Shown one piece after another: positions 1-7,951 of a stretch of DNA of 30,629 nucleotides. The stretch is from JABZIP01 sp052173355 (GTDB lineage: Bacteria > Bacillota > Clostridia > Peptostreptococcales > Anaerovoracaceae). The notes under the pieces are model-generated. The model was not told where the DNA came from and made no database searches. It worked only from the letters and a program-made list of their open reading frames with translations. The position numbers and the translations under genes were made by a program. Where the stretch lies: the NCBI GenBank assembly GCA_052173355.1, contig JBQMYS010000008.1, positions 1 to 30,629 of the forward strand. Reading direction: 5' to 3'. Each line of letters starts with the position of its first letter. The stretch's first letter is position 1.

Positions 1-6
1 TAACTT

Positions 7-41
7 CTAAAACTATAATATCACACTAAAACTATAATATC
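7..41. repeat. Tandem 16-bp direct repeat at the end of the yfcC-like gene
   Basis: The sequence CTAAAACTATAATATC occurs at 7-22 and again at 26-41, a 19-bp step. The second copy covers the stop codon (TAG on the minus strand, 32-34) of the carrier gene, so the repeat looks like a small duplication of the gene's 3' end. Function unknown. Confidence 0.8.
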
Positions 42-1573
42 GCAACTTCTATGCATAAGAATACAATCGAAAATACAGCTAGAATTCCAAGTAGCGGTGT
101 TACAAGTTTAATATACTTATCATAGTTTACATGCACAAGTTCAAGTACAACAAGCACCAATCCAGTAGGTGTTATGAATCCCATCGTTCCCTGTCCGAAC
201 ATATATGCAGTAATAACCACTTCTCTCGGCAATCCTACCGAATCTGCAAGAGGCGCCATAATTGGAATCGAAAGTACAGCAAGTCCTGAAGACGAGTTGA
301 TGAAAAATCCCAATATAATGTAAATAAAGTACATCATAATTACAAACAGATATGGACTCATGCCTGTTACCCAGCCCGACATTACATTAAGCAGAGCATC
401 TGAAACAAGACCTGCATCAAGTACAACGTTGATAGAACGAGCAACACCGCAAATAAGTGCTACACCTATCATATCTCCTGCTCCTGCAAGGAATTCATTT
501 ACCATTTCTCTTTCAGAAAATCCTAAAAGAATACCCATAATTATAGCAGAAACGAGGAACAGCGCGGTCATCTCGCCGAACCACCAACCAAGCTTTATTA
601 CACCGTAAACAAGTACAACAAATGTCAAGAAAAACTGTGTTAAAACAATTTTATACTTAAGCGTAAGTTCAGGAACAACAGCATCGCTACAGAATTTTTC
701 TTCAATGTATGCCTTGCTCTCCAAAATCAAAGATTTTGAAGGATCTTTCTTAACCATGTTTCCGTATCTGATTACGTAAACTATACAGATAAGCGTGCCG
801 ACTGCAAGTGCTGCCACTCTAAACGGTATTCCGTCTATAAAGTTGATTCCGGCAGCATTTGATGCTATTACAGCTGAGAACGGATTTACGGTAGAACACA
901 TAGTACCTATCGAAGATCCGAAATAAACCGCAGCAATACCTACCAATGCATCATAGCCTGTCATTACAAATACCGGAATTACTATGGCATATATAGGTAC
1001 GGTTTCTTCGCACATACCGAATGTAGTTCCTCCAAGTGAAATAAGTACGGTTACCAGAACTATGAGAATAAACTCTGCACCCTTTGTTTTCCTTGCAAGA
1101 GCACCCATACCTGCAGCAAATACTCCCGACTTGTTAAGGTACGCAAGCATACCTCCCAGTACGAATATAAACAAGCTTATGTCTATTGTTTCGTACACTC
1201 CGTTTACAAGCGCAAGCACAACTTCTTTAAATCCTTGAGGATTTTTATCAAGCGCTTCGAAGCTTCCCGGTATACCTATAGGTTTATAGATGCTTCCATC
1301 TAAGAATAATTCCAATTTTGCCTTAATATCAAGTTCATTTAAAGTATCCTGAGTTGCGGGCATAGATGTTACTTCTCCGCTCGGATCGGTAATATCAAAA
1401 CTGTTAGTATCAGAATTGTAAATCAACTTTGAATACGAACCCGTAGGCATAAGCCATGTACCTATCGCGGCTAAAACCAAAATAATAAACAATACTGTAA
1501 ACGCAGAAGGAAATTCACGTTTCTTCTTTTCCTTCTTGGGAACTGACTGTCCCGTTTCCTTAATGTCTTCCAT
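32..1573 (-). CDS. YfcC-family membrane carrier (DcuC/AbgT-like superfamily)
   Basis: A 513-residue integral membrane protein of the YfcC family (C4-dicarboxylate carrier DcuC-like fold). It has a charged Lys-rich cytoplasmic N-terminus (residues about 10-20), a first membrane helix at about 22-42 and roughly ten more hydrophobic segments. An extracytoplasmic stretch follows the first helix. Family-like features are GGTTFGMCEE near residue 180, an SSIGTMCSTVNPFS segment near 220, and a GFFINSSSGLAVLSIP re-entrant-looking segment near 425. Members are assumed to be secondary transporters of organic acids or amino acids, but the substrate cannot be read from the sequence. The ATG start follows AGGAGG at a spacing of about 9 nt. 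A good promoter (TTGAAA-17-TAAAAT) lies about 70 bp upstream. It diverges from the MFS gene at 1841. The 3' end carries a short tandem duplication. Confidence 0.85.
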   Translation of the reverse strand: MEDIKETGQSVPKKEKKKREFPSAFTVLFIILVLAAIGTWLMPTGSYSKLIYNSDTNSFDITDPSGEVTSMPATQDTLNELDIKAKLELFLDGSIYKPIGIPGSFEALDKNPQGFKEVVLALVNGVYETIDISLFIFVLGGMLAYLNKSGVFAAGMGALARKTKGAEFILIVLVTVLISLGGTTFGMCEETVPIYAIVIPVFVMTGYDALVGIAAVYFGSSIGTMCSTVNPFSAVIASNAAGINFIDGIPFRVAALAVGTLICIVYVIRYGNMVKKDPSKSLILESKAYIEEKFCSDAVVPELTLKYKIVLTQFFLTFVVLVYGVIKLGWWFGEMTALFLVSAIIMGILLGFSEREMVNEFLAGAGDMIGVALICGVARSINVVLDAGLVSDALLNVMSGWVTGMSPYLFVIMMYFIYIILGFFINSSSGLAVLSIPIMAPLADSVGLPREVVITAYMFGQGTMGFITPTGLVLVVLELVHVNYDKYIKLVTPLLGILAVFSIVFLCIEVAIL

Positions 1574-1639
1574 TTACACTGGCCTCCTAAAATTAAACAT
1601 TATTTCTTCATGTAGCTTATATTTGAAAACTACACTAAT

Positions 1640-1668
1640 ATTTTACATATTTTTCACATTTTTTTCAA
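1640..1668 (-). promoter_or_regulatory. Promoter of the YfcC-like carrier gene
   Basis: On the minus strand the -35 box TTGAAA (1663-1668) and the -10 box TAAAAT (1640-1645) are 17 bp apart. Each matches the housekeeping consensus at five of six positions. The predicted leader is about 60 nt and contains the AGGAGG ribosome binding site. Confidence 0.65.
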
Positions 1669-1840
1669 GTGTTTTAAAGCAAATTTTACAATATTTTTGT
1701 TTTTTGGGAAATCTTCCATTTTTCTTTTTTAACCTTAACACCATATTAGTTGTTACCTTTACTTTAAAATACGGTATATATAAACGGTAAATCAATAACA
1801 CTATTGTAATATATAATTTTTTAAATAACAGGTATGTATA

Positions 1841-3043
1841 ATGAATAACAAAAGAATTTTGCTTAATTTCGAATATTCTTCATTGCAAGGTATGTACTTT
1901 ATGTACTATGCTCCGATTTACAGCTTTGCTGCGGCTTTTTTGCTTTCAAAAAATCTGAGCAACTCTCAAATAGGCTTAATTGTCGCACTGGGCAATATAT
2001 TCGGAGTCTTAGCTATAACATTCCTGGCAAATCTTGCGGATAAACTCGGTTCTAAAGGTACCTTAAAAATAGGCATGACCGTAGCATTCATAACATTTGC
2101 TTTGACACTTGCGCTTTTATTTCCCATGTTACATATACTGATTATTTCCTTGATTTTCATTCTTGCAATAGCGTTGCAAACTTCACTGCAACCACTAATA
2201 AGTGCTTTGAGTTTCAAGCTTTCCAGTGATTCTGCACACGTAAGTTTCGGTTTTGCAAGAAGTATGGGATCTCTTTCGTATTCCCTTATCTGCATAATTT
2301 TAGGCAGTGCTGTCGATTCGCTGGGAACAAATGCAATCCCCGTTAGCGGATCCATTATCGCAGCCTTGATGTTTTTCAGTTTCCTTTCTATTTACAAAAC
2401 AGGTATGTATTACAAAATATTCGATAATACTGCCAATACAAAGCATTTATCTAAAAACGGCGGTTTATTTATATTCATCAAGAAAAACAGACCTTTTGTA
2501 GTTTTGTGCATCGGAGTCATTGCGCTGTTTTTCAGTAACGGCATACTAAATTCATTCCTTCTTCAAATAGTTAAAAACGTCGGCGGAACAGGCAAAGACT
2601 TGGGCTACATATTCGCTTTCATGGCTTTCCTTGAAATACCCACTCTTATTTTTTTCGATAAAATCAACAAAATATTCAAATATGAATCCATGCTTAGGCT
2701 TTCAGCAATTTGCTTTACCATTAAAATCGGTATTTGCACCGTTGCAAAAAATGTAACTTTACTTTATGTTGCTCATTTTCTTCAGCCTGTAGCATTTGCA
2801 CTGTTTTTACCTGCCATGGTGCATTATATAGACAAGATAATGAATGATGAGGATGCTGTCAAAGGACAGGGGCTTTTCACACTTGCGGTTACCGTTTCCT
2901 CAATACTCGCAGGTATGCTCGGCGGATTTTTACTCGACGAATTCAGCGTTTTCGCTATGAACCTGTTTTCAACGATTTGCGGTTTGATAGGTACTGCTAT
3001 AATATTCTTGATAATAGCGCTAAACAAATCAACAAACAACTGA
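1841..3043 (+). CDS. MFS transporter (MFS_1-like)
   Basis: A 400-residue major facilitator with about 12 hydrophobic segments. After the second helix it has a motif-A-like loop (NLADKLGSKGTLK, about residues 64-76). There is a central basic loop near 195-220 (KHLSKNGG...KKNR), as expected between the two six-helix halves. The N-terminus (LLNFEYSSLQGMYFMYYAPIY) resembles MFS_1-like proteins related to LacY/HcaT-type symporters. The substrate is unknown. The start is chosen from the family-like N-terminus; only a weak AGGT lies upstream. A TATAAT at 1812-1817 could serve as a -10 box, but no good -35 is visible. No convincing terminator separates it from the tRNA operon downstream, which has its own promoter. 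Confidence 0.85.
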   Translation: MNNKRILLNFEYSSLQGMYFMYYAPIYSFAAAFLLSKNLSNSQIGLIVALGNIFGVLAITFLANLADKLGSKGTLKIGMTVAFITFALTLALLFPMLHILIISLIFILAIALQTSLQPLISALSFKLSSDSAHVSFGFARSMGSLSYSLICIILGSAVDSLGTNAIPVSGSIIAALMFFSFLSIYKTGMYYKIFDNTANTKHLSKNGGLFIFIKKNRPFVVLCIGVIALFFSNGILNSFLLQIVKNVGGTGKDLGYIFAFMAFLEIPTLIFFDKINKIFKYESMLRLSAICFTIKIGICTVAKNVTLLYVAHFLQPVAFALFLPAMVHYIDKIMNDEDAVKGQGLFTLAVTVSSILAGMLGGFLLDEFSVFAMNLFSTICGLIGTAIIFLIIALNKSTNN

Positions 3044-3107
3044 TATGTATTCTTTCAATAAATGATATTTTGGTTTTTAAAAAAACAAAAGTATCATCAA
3101 AAAAGTA

Positions 3108-3136
3108 TTGACATAAAGTTCCTCAAATGCTATCAT
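3108..3136 (+). promoter_or_regulatory. Promoter of the tRNA operon
   Basis: The -35 TTGACA (3108-3113, perfect) and -10 TATCAT (3131-3136, five of six) are 17 bp apart, with a TGC extension before the -10. Transcription would start near 3143, about 27 nt before the first tRNA. It is among the best promoter matches in the window, as expected for a stable RNA operon. Confidence 0.85.
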
Positions 3137-3169
3137 ATACATTGTTGACTTTCAATTTAAGTCTTTTGT

Positions 3170-3246
3170 GGCGGTGTAGCTTAGTTGGCTAGAGCGTCCG
3201 GTTCATACCCGGAAGGTCGGTGGTTCGAGTCCACTCGCCGCTACCA
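3170..3246 (+). tRNA. tRNA-Met (CAT), elongator type
   Basis: A full cloverleaf with acceptor GGCGGTG/CGCCGCT, anticodon loop TTCATAC, T-loop TTCGAGT, discriminator A and encoded CCA. The first acceptor position is a G.T wobble pair and not the mismatch of initiators. The anticodon stem lacks the three consecutive G-C pairs (GGG/CCC) of tRNA-fMet, so this is the elongator form. It is the first gene of the seven-tRNA operon. Confidence 0.93.
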
Positions 3247-3251
3247 TATGT

Positions 3252-3327
3252 GGGCGTTTAGCTCAGCTGGGAGAGCATCTGCCTTACAAGCAGGGGGTCA
3301 TAGGTTCGAGCCCTATAACGCCCACCA
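3252..3327 (+). tRNA. tRNA-Val (TAC)
   Basis: Acceptor GGGCGTT/AACGCCC, anticodon loop CTTACAA (anticodon TAC), T-arm ATAGG-TTCGAGC-CCTAT, discriminator A and encoded CCA. It lies 5 nt after the tRNA-Met gene. Confidence 0.95.
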
Positions 3328-3348
3328 CATAACTCATTATTGGGTCAT

Positions 3349-3425
3349 GGCCTGGTAGTTCAGTTGGTTAGAATGCCAGCCTGTCACGCTGGAGGTCGTC
3401 GGTTCGAGCCCGATCCAGGTCGCCA
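3349..3425 (+). tRNA. tRNA-Asp (GTC)
   Basis: Acceptor GGCCTGG/CCAGGTC, anticodon stem CCAGC/GCTGG with loop CTGTCAC (anticodon GTC), the G73 discriminator typical of tRNA-Asp, and encoded CCA. Confidence 0.95.
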
Positions 3426-3437
3426 GTTTTTTTATAT

Positions 3438-3514
3438 GGTGGGTATCGTCAAGTGGTTAAGACGCAGGGTTGTGGCTCCTGTATACGTGGGTTCGAATCC
3501 CACTATCCACCCCA
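3438..3514 (+). tRNA. tRNA-His (GTG)
   Basis: Acceptor GTGGGTA/TATCCAC preceded by a G at 3438 that pairs with discriminator C73, the extra G(-1):C73 identity pair of bacterial tRNA-His. The anticodon loop TTGTGGC gives anticodon GTG. CCA is encoded. Confidence 0.95.
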
Positions 3515-3536
3515 TTTTATTTTGCGATTTCGATGT

Positions 3537-3611
3537 TGGGGTATCGCCAAGCGGTAAGGCAACGGATTCTGATTCCGTCATCCGCAGGTTCGAATCCTGC
3601 TACCCTAGCCA
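3537..3611 (+). tRNA. tRNA-Gln (CTG)
   Basis: Acceptor TGGGGTA/TACCCTA with the weak U1-A72 first pair typical of bacterial tRNA-Gln. The anticodon stem ACGGA/TCCGT encloses loop TTCTGAT, so the anticodon is CTG, not the usual TTG. Discriminator G, CCA encoded. U1-A72 is a known recognition element for the GatCAB amidotransferase, which many Bacillota use to make Gln-tRNA. Confidence 0.92.
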
Positions 3612-3616
3612 ATTTA

Positions 3617-3636
3617 ATGCTCAAGCTTTTGAGCAT
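3617..3636 (+). other. Spacer hairpin between tRNA-Gln and tRNA-Cys
   Basis: A perfect 8-bp stem, ATGCTCAA (3617-3624) with TTGAGCAT (3629-3636), closes a 4-nt loop GCTT. It fills most of the spacer. There is no T-tract after it, so it does not look like a terminator. It may guide precursor processing. Confidence 0.7.
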
Positions 3637-3638
3637 AT

Positions 3639-3712
<74 letters not shown>

Positions 3713-3713
<1 letters not shown>

Positions 3714-3732
3714 GCCCTCTTTTTAGAGGGCT
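3713..3732 (+). other. Spacer hairpin between tRNA-Cys and tRNA-Glu
   Basis: GCCCTCT (3714-3720), loop TTTT, AGAGGGC (3725-3731), extended by an A-T pair that includes the last A of the tRNA-Cys CCA. It has the same geometry (8 bp, 4-nt loop) as the previous spacer hairpin but an unrelated sequence. No T-tract follows. Confidence 0.7.
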
Positions 3733-3736
3733 TCTT

Positions 3737-3811
3737 GGCTCCATGGTCAAGCGGTCAAGACACTGCCCTCTCACGGCAGTAACTCGGGTTCGATTCCCGA
3801 TGGAGTCACCA
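3737..3811 (+). tRNA. tRNA-Glu (CTC)
   Basis: Acceptor GGCTCCA/TGGAGTC, anticodon stem CTGCC/GGCAG with loop CTCTCAC (anticodon CTC), T-arm TCGGG-TTCGATT-CCCGA, discriminator A, CCA encoded. It is the last gene of the operon. The anticodon is the C34 form, reading GAG only. Confidence 0.93.
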
Positions 3812-3812
3812 C

Positions 3813-3864
3813 AAAGATAAAAAAAAGATGTTACTTTCTAAGTAACATCTTTTTTCTTATCTTT
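3813..3864. terminator. Bidirectional terminator between the tRNA operon and pta
   Basis: A 16-bp perfect stem (3821-3836 with 3840-3855, loop TCT) is extended outward by AAAGATAA (3813-3820) pairing with TTATCTTT (3857-3864) across one bulged C. The A-rich left arm and T-rich right arm make a U-tract on both strands, so it can stop the tRNA transcript from the left and the pta transcript from the right. Confidence 0.9.
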
Positions 3865-3882
3865 TTTTCTTATCTTTTTATA

Positions 3883-4908
3883 TCAATTAAACGGATCAAA
3901 ATTCGGATCTGCTTTTCTAGCCTCGGTATTTGTTATGGCTTCCATAGAAGATATAATTGCAAGTTTATAAACATCTTCTTCATTACATCCTCTCGAAAGA
4001 TCGTTTACCGGAGCGTTAAGTCCCTGCAAAATAGGTCCTATAGCTTCATAATCTCCCATTCTTTGAACAAGTTTGTATCCGATATTTCCTGCCTGTATAT
4101 CCGGGAATATAAAAGTATTAGCCTGCCCTGCAACCGGAGATTCCTGTCCTTTCAGCTTTTCCTTTGCAACACGAGGAACAAAAGCCGCATCAAACTGTAT
4201 TTCCCCGTCTATTACCAGTTCCGGATACTGCTCCTTTGCTATCTCATATCCTATTCTAACCTTGTCTACCAGCGGGTCTTTTCCGGAGCCTTTTGTAGAA
4301 AAGCTTAGCATTGCGACCTTCGGATCTATACCATATTTTTTAGCAGTTTCCGATGATTGCTTCGCTATTTCCGCAAGATCCTCAGATGTCGGTGCAATAT
4401 TTATAGCGCAGTCTGCAAATATGTATGTATTATCGCCTTTTATCATAATATACGCGCCTGATACTTTTTTATATTCCTTTTTTACCTTTATAATCTGAAG
4501 CGCCGGTCTAACTGTATCACCTGTGGTATGCACCGCTCCCGAAACCAATCCGTCCGCTCTATTTGTATATACGAGCATGGTTCCAAAATAATTTACATCC
4601 TTAAGCAGGTCACTTGCCTGTTCTTTAGTAATTTTACCTTTTCTTCTTTCAACTAATGCTTCTACAAGTTCATCCCTCTCAGGATATGTATCCGGATCTA
4701 TTATCTGCAAATTACTTGCATCCGATTCCATTTCCTCTGCAAGTTTTTGAACTTCCTCCGGTTTACCCAAAACAATCGGTTCCAACAAGTTGTCTGTTTT
4801 CAGCCTTATTGCCGCACCGACTACTCTTTTGTCATTACCCTCCGGCAATACAATCCTGTGCTGATACTTTTTGATTTTACCTTCAGCCTTATAAAAAAAC
4901 GATTCCAT
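3883..4908 (-). CDS. pta: Phosphate acetyltransferase
   Basis: A 341-residue single-domain phosphotransacetylase (PTA/PTB family) that interconverts acetyl-CoA and acetyl phosphate. This is the first step of acetate-forming ATP production in anaerobes, together with acetate kinase, which is not in the window. The N-terminus (HRIVLPEGNDKRVVGAA, about residues 17-33) and the substrate-pocket segment (ADGLVSGAVHTTGDTVRPALQIIK, about 118-141) are typical. Further matches are SFSTKGSG (about 203) and the C-terminal DLSRGCN loop. The length is near the usual 325-335, without the long N-terminal domains of the enterobacterial form. The ATG follows AAGGAGG. The gene has its own candidate promoter and ends at the shared bidirectional terminator. 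Confidence 0.95.
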   Translation of the reverse strand: MESFFYKAEGKIKKYQHRIVLPEGNDKRVVGAAIRLKTDNLLEPIVLGKPEEVQKLAEEMESDASNLQIIDPDTYPERDELVEALVERRKGKITKEQASDLLKDVNYFGTMLVYTNRADGLVSGAVHTTGDTVRPALQIIKVKKEYKKVSGAYIMIKGDNTYIFADCAINIAPTSEDLAEIAKQSSETAKKYGIDPKVAMLSFSTKGSGKDPLVDKVRIGYEIAKEQYPELVIDGEIQFDAAFVPRVAKEKLKGQESPVAGQANTFIFPDIQAGNIGYKLVQRMGDYEAIGPILQGLNAPVNDLSRGCNEEDVYKLAIISSMEAITNTEARKADPNFDPFN

Positions 4909-4976
4909 TTAAATCCTCCTTCTCGCTATACCTAGAAGAATAATACTACAACAGGCTTTCGCCAAAACACAATTTA

Positions 4977-5005
4977 ATTTTACCACATCTATCGTAATTC
5001 TACAA
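4977..5005 (-). promoter_or_regulatory. Candidate pta promoter (extended -10)
   Basis: On the minus strand TAAAAT (4977-4982) is preceded by TGG, an extended -10 element. A weak -35, TTGTAG (5000-5005), lies 17 bp upstream. The leader of about 60 nt holds a tiny GGC-GAAA-GCC hairpin and the ribosome binding site. Confidence 0.55.
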
Positions 5006-5025
5006 GACAAGGTTTTTATATTCTA

Positions 5026-5496
5026 CTATTGTTTCCTTTTTGCTGTAATTTCTTGAACCGTAAGTACATAAACCAACGTTCGCGGTACGGCTGCAGGATT
5101 AAAATACGCATTTTTACCGGGATGATACTGATTCATAAGCTTTTTTAAAACTTCAAGTTTTTCATCATCATCTTCTAAAATTTTTATCTTGCCTTTTCCC
5201 ATTACACTTGCGTAATTAAAAGTACAATATCCTTTTTCCTCTACATAATCAAGTTCATGCTCTGTATCCATTTCAAAAGATGCGCGTTCGTCATTCTTAA
5301 TCAATTCAACTTTATGCCCTTCAAGCGCACTGTGAAAATACAATTTGATTTCATCGCCGTCAGCATCAAACCCGAAATTTAAAGGCAAAATGTAAGGATA
5401 ACCGTTATCATTCAATCCAAGCCTACATATTTGGCATTTTTTAATTATTTCGATAATTTCCTGTTTATCGGTTATCTGCCTGTCTTTTCTTCTCAT
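5026..5496 (-). CDS. Pyridoxamine 5'-phosphate oxidase-fold protein (NimA-like)
   Basis: A 156-residue split-barrel flavin-binding family protein. It starts MRRKDRQITDKQEIIEIIKKCQICRLGLNDNGYPYILPLNFGF, the pattern of the NimA-like branch. FHSALEGHKVELIKNDERASFEMD (about residues 74-97) matches the FMN-contacting region of these proteins. Family members bind flavin or heme-like cofactors and some reduce nitro compounds; the actual substrate here is unknown. The ATG follows GGAGGAGG. It lies 22 bp downstream of the SseB-domain gene and is probably co-transcribed with it. Confidence 0.8.
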   Translation of the reverse strand: MRRKDRQITDKQEIIEIIKKCQICRLGLNDNGYPYILPLNFGFDADGDEIKLYFHSALEGHKVELIKNDERASFEMDTEHELDYVEEKGYCTFNYASVMGKGKIKILEDDDEKLEVLKKLMNQYHPGKNAYFNPAAVPRTLVYVLTVQEITAKRKQ

Positions 5497-5518
5497 AAAA
5501 ACAACCTCCTCCGGATTT

Positions 5519-6256
5519 TCAACCGCGTGAAAATATTTTCACTTCATCAAGCTGCGAAGTATCACATTCATTAGACTTCTTCATAAGTTCAAACAAATCC
5601 CCGGGTTTTAAATGCTTGTTCATCACTTCGGCTAAACTCGGAAACAAATCCACCTTTTCACCGTCAAAGTCTACCAATACGGTAATATGAGGTCTATCAC
5701 TATTAGTACCGCTGGAATTAAAAAGCCACGCGTTGCTTACTCCATCCTTTTCTTCAAGCACTTTGTATAAATCATTTATCATCTTCAAATTCCAGCTATT
5801 CGGCTTTGTGATTATCATTTTATCTTCATGCTTAACAGATTTTATTGTCATCCCCATTATGACACTATCTGCTATTTCAATAAAATTATCATCAAACACA
5901 AAGTTTTGCTCAAACGGGTTAATCACTATGCCGGAAAAAGCTTCCGGCGCGTCTATAACATAATATTTCAAATCCAGGTAACTGATTACAGTCAACTGCT
6001 CCTTTTTAAATTCGCCAAGTACAGAATCCTCATACAAAAACGCAGGTATGAATTGTTGCCCTTTCTCGTTTGTAATAGTATAGAAATCGTCTTTGGTTAT
6101 ATTATCCGATTTCTTTGTAGGCACATAAAGTTCCAAGCGATACAACACTTCGTACATATTATACTGGCTATCTCTATTCCTATTTTGATTCAATTCATCA
6201 ACCAATTTTAAAAAAGTATCTGCAAGTTGCCTTATTTCACATTCTTTACTGCTCAT
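5519..6256 (-). CDS. SseB-domain protein
   Basis: A 245-residue soluble protein. The middle (about residues 60-125) resembles the SseB N-terminal domain: a QQFIPAFLYED strand, then a DAPEAFSGIVINPFEQNFVFDDNFI segment carrying the characteristic INPF. The C-terminal part (VSNAWLFNSS..., RPHITVLVDFDGEKVDLFPSLAEVM) resembles the SseB C-terminal domain. The role is not established; the name comes from enhanced serine sensitivity in E. coli. The start at 6256 (MSSKECE) is preferred to a possible codon eight residues upstream because AGGAGGTGG lies directly before it. No membrane segment or signal peptide is seen. It is the first gene of a pair with the PNPOx-fold gene. Confidence 0.7.
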   Translation of the reverse strand: MSSKECEIRQLADTFLKLVDELNQNRNRDSQYNMYEVLYRLELYVPTKKSDNITKDDFYTITNEKGQQFIPAFLYEDSVLGEFKKEQLTVISYLDLKYYVIDAPEAFSGIVINPFEQNFVFDDNFIEIADSVIMGMTIKSVKHEDKMIITKPNSWNLKMINDLYKVLEEKDGVSNAWLFNSSGTNSDRPHITVLVDFDGEKVDLFPSLAEVMNKHLKPGDLFELMKKSNECDTSQLDEVKIFSRG

Positions 6257-6388
6257 ATTCCACCTCCTGATTCGGTGCACATATGTACGCTGTACTAAAA
6301 CTATATTTCTATGTATTTACCCTTTTTTTCAATTTCCTATCAAACCGTACTTAACTTTTATCCGCTCCAATTTTCTAATTTTTTTATT

Positions 6389-7156
6389 TTATTCTTGCTG
6401 TTTTTTGCTTGAAAGATAGTCCGCTAATAAACGCTTACTGATCGGATGACTTGGTATTATTCGTTCATCAGTCAAGTCTATATTGTCTACAATTTTTCCC
6501 TTATCCATCACTATTAAACAGTCGCAAAGATAATAGCAAAGTAGAAAATCATGAACTATAAACACATATGTCAGTCCAAGTTTTTCTTTTAAATCACCTA
6601 GTAATTCGAGAATTTGCTTTTGTACCAAATAGTCAAGTCCGCTTAATGCCTCGTCCAAAATTAAAATTTTCGGTTCAAGCATCAAGCTTCTTGCTATGCA
6701 CAAACGTTGCAGTTGCCCTCCGCTTAAGCTTCGTGCCTTTTGTTTCAAATCAACATTGGAAAGCCCTACAAGCCCAAGCATTTCCCTTACCTTTTCGCTT
6801 CTTTTTTTTGCATCAAGCTCCTTTTTATAAAAAATTTTCATAGGCTCAAGCAATACATCTTCTACCAAAAATCCGGGATTTACCGCAGCAAAAGCATTTT
6901 GAAATACCATTTGTATATCTTTTTTAGAAAAATTTTCTGTCGCTTTTTTCAAAGTTTTTATAGTTTTTCCATCAAGTAGAATTTCGCCGGAATCTATATC
7001 TTCAAGGCCTACCACAATCCTTGCCAGTGTGCTCTTACCACAACCGCTTTCTCCCATTATACCGATAGATACTCCCTCTTTTATTTCAAGAGTTACATTA
7101 TCCAGAACTTTTTGCGATTCATAAACTTTATTTATATCTTTAAATTTTAAATTCAC
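6389..7156 (-). CDS. nikE: Nickel/cobalt/peptide-type ABC transporter ATP-binding protein, NikE-like
   Basis: A 255-residue ATPase of the NikE/OppF type. It has Walker A GESGCGKS (residues 35-42), signature LSGGQLQR (about 144) and Walker B ILILDEALSGLD (about 165), followed by the H-loop histidine in FIVHD. It pairs with the NikD-like subunit to power the importer. The start is GTG (7154-7156), directly next to the nikD stop codon, with AGGTG-type pairing upstream, so translation is probably coupled. It is shorter than many OppF proteins and lacks the long C-terminal oligopeptide-binding extension, as in NikE. No clear terminator follows before the SseB gene. The symbol rests on family and gene order; cobalt may be the real substrate. 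Confidence 0.8.
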   Translation of the reverse strand: MNLKFKDINKVYESQKVLDNVTLEIKEGVSIGIMGESGCGKSTLARIVVGLEDIDSGEILLDGKTIKTLKKATENFSKKDIQMVFQNAFAAVNPGFLVEDVLLEPMKIFYKKELDAKKRSEKVREMLGLVGLSNVDLKQKARSLSGGQLQRLCIARSLMLEPKILILDEALSGLDYLVQKQILELLGDLKEKLGLTYVFIVHDFLLCYYLCDCLIVMDKGKIVDNIDLTDERIIPSHPISKRLLADYLSSKKQQE

Positions 7157-7951
7157 CTAAATGCACCTCGTATTTATACCTTTACGCCTAACATAAACTC
7201 TATCCTGCATCAATTTTCTGCCATATTCACTTTGCGGATTTTTAAGTATATCCATGGCATCTCCGCTTTCAATCAAATCGCCTTGCTTCATTATTACGAT
7301 TTCATCAGCAAGCGCCTTAACAAGACTGTAATCATGAGTAACAACAATCAAACGCGTTCCTCTATCTTTACAAACCTTAAGAACTTCTATGACCTTTTGC
7401 GTATTGTAGGTATCAAGAGCGGAAGTAGGTTCATCTGCTATCAGTATTTTAGGCTCAAGTTCCATCATCATTGCAACCATAACTCTTTGAAGCATTCCGC
7501 CGCTTAGCTGAAAAGGATATTTACGCACAAGTTCTTTACCGTTTTTCAAATTGAATTTCGCAAGAGCAAATTCAAACCTCTCCAAAGCTTCATCTTTTCG
7601 CAATTTCAATTTACTCTTAAAAAGTTCAATAGCATGCGAACCTATCGTTTGCATTTCGTTGAAAAGTCCCATAGGATTTTGTTCTATATACGCAATATAG
7701 CTTCCTCTCATTTCTTCCCAGTCCGCTTGCGACAACTTCAATATTTCCTTTCCGTCTACCGTAATGTCGCCGCTTATACGCGCGCTTGCAGGTTTTTGCC
7801 CTACTAAAAGCCTTGATATAAAAGTTTTTCCGCTACCCGACTCTCCTACGATTGCAAGTGATTTATCCGTTTCTATTTTAAAACTTAAATCCTTTATAAT
7901 TTCTCTATCATCTATTTTGACATTTAATTTTTCGAATATTAACTCTCCCAT
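7157..7951 (-). CDS. nikD: Nickel/cobalt/peptide-type ABC transporter ATP-binding protein, NikD-like
   Basis: A 264-residue ATPase of the NikD/OppD type. It has Walker A GESGSGKT (residues 36-43), Q-loop IEQNPMGLFNEMQ (about 88-100), signature LSGGMLQR (about 149) and Walker B ILIADEPTSALD, then the VVTHD switch histidine. The ATG lies within the end of nikC (13-bp overlap), with AAGGA upstream. It ends immediately before the nikE GTG. The two ATPases would sit on the cytoplasmic face of the NikBC permease. Confidence 0.85.
   Translation of the reverse strand: MGELIFEKLNVKIDDREIIKDLSFKIETDKSLAIVGESGSGKTFISRLLVGQKPASARISGDITVDGKEILKLSQADWEEMRGSYIAYIEQNPMGLFNEMQTIGSHAIELFKSKLKLRKDEALERFEFALAKFNLKNGKELVRKYPFQLSGGMLQRVMVAMMMELEPKILIADEPTSALDTYNTQKVIEVLKVCKDRGTRLIVVTHDYSLVKALADEIVIMKQGDLIESGDAMDILKNPQSEYGRKLMQDRVYVRRKGINTRCI

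Noticed and set aside
3063..3096. AT-rich hairpin after the MFS gene as a terminator
   Set aside because: The pairing of TGATATTTTGGTTTTT with the following A-rich stretch needs bulges, and no T-run follows on the plus strand.
6270..6300. Near-palindrome GTGCACATATGTAC before the SseB gene as an operator
   Set aside because: The symmetry is imperfect and short, and I could not place a convincing promoter around it. The shared CACATATG with the region near 30595 is probably chance.
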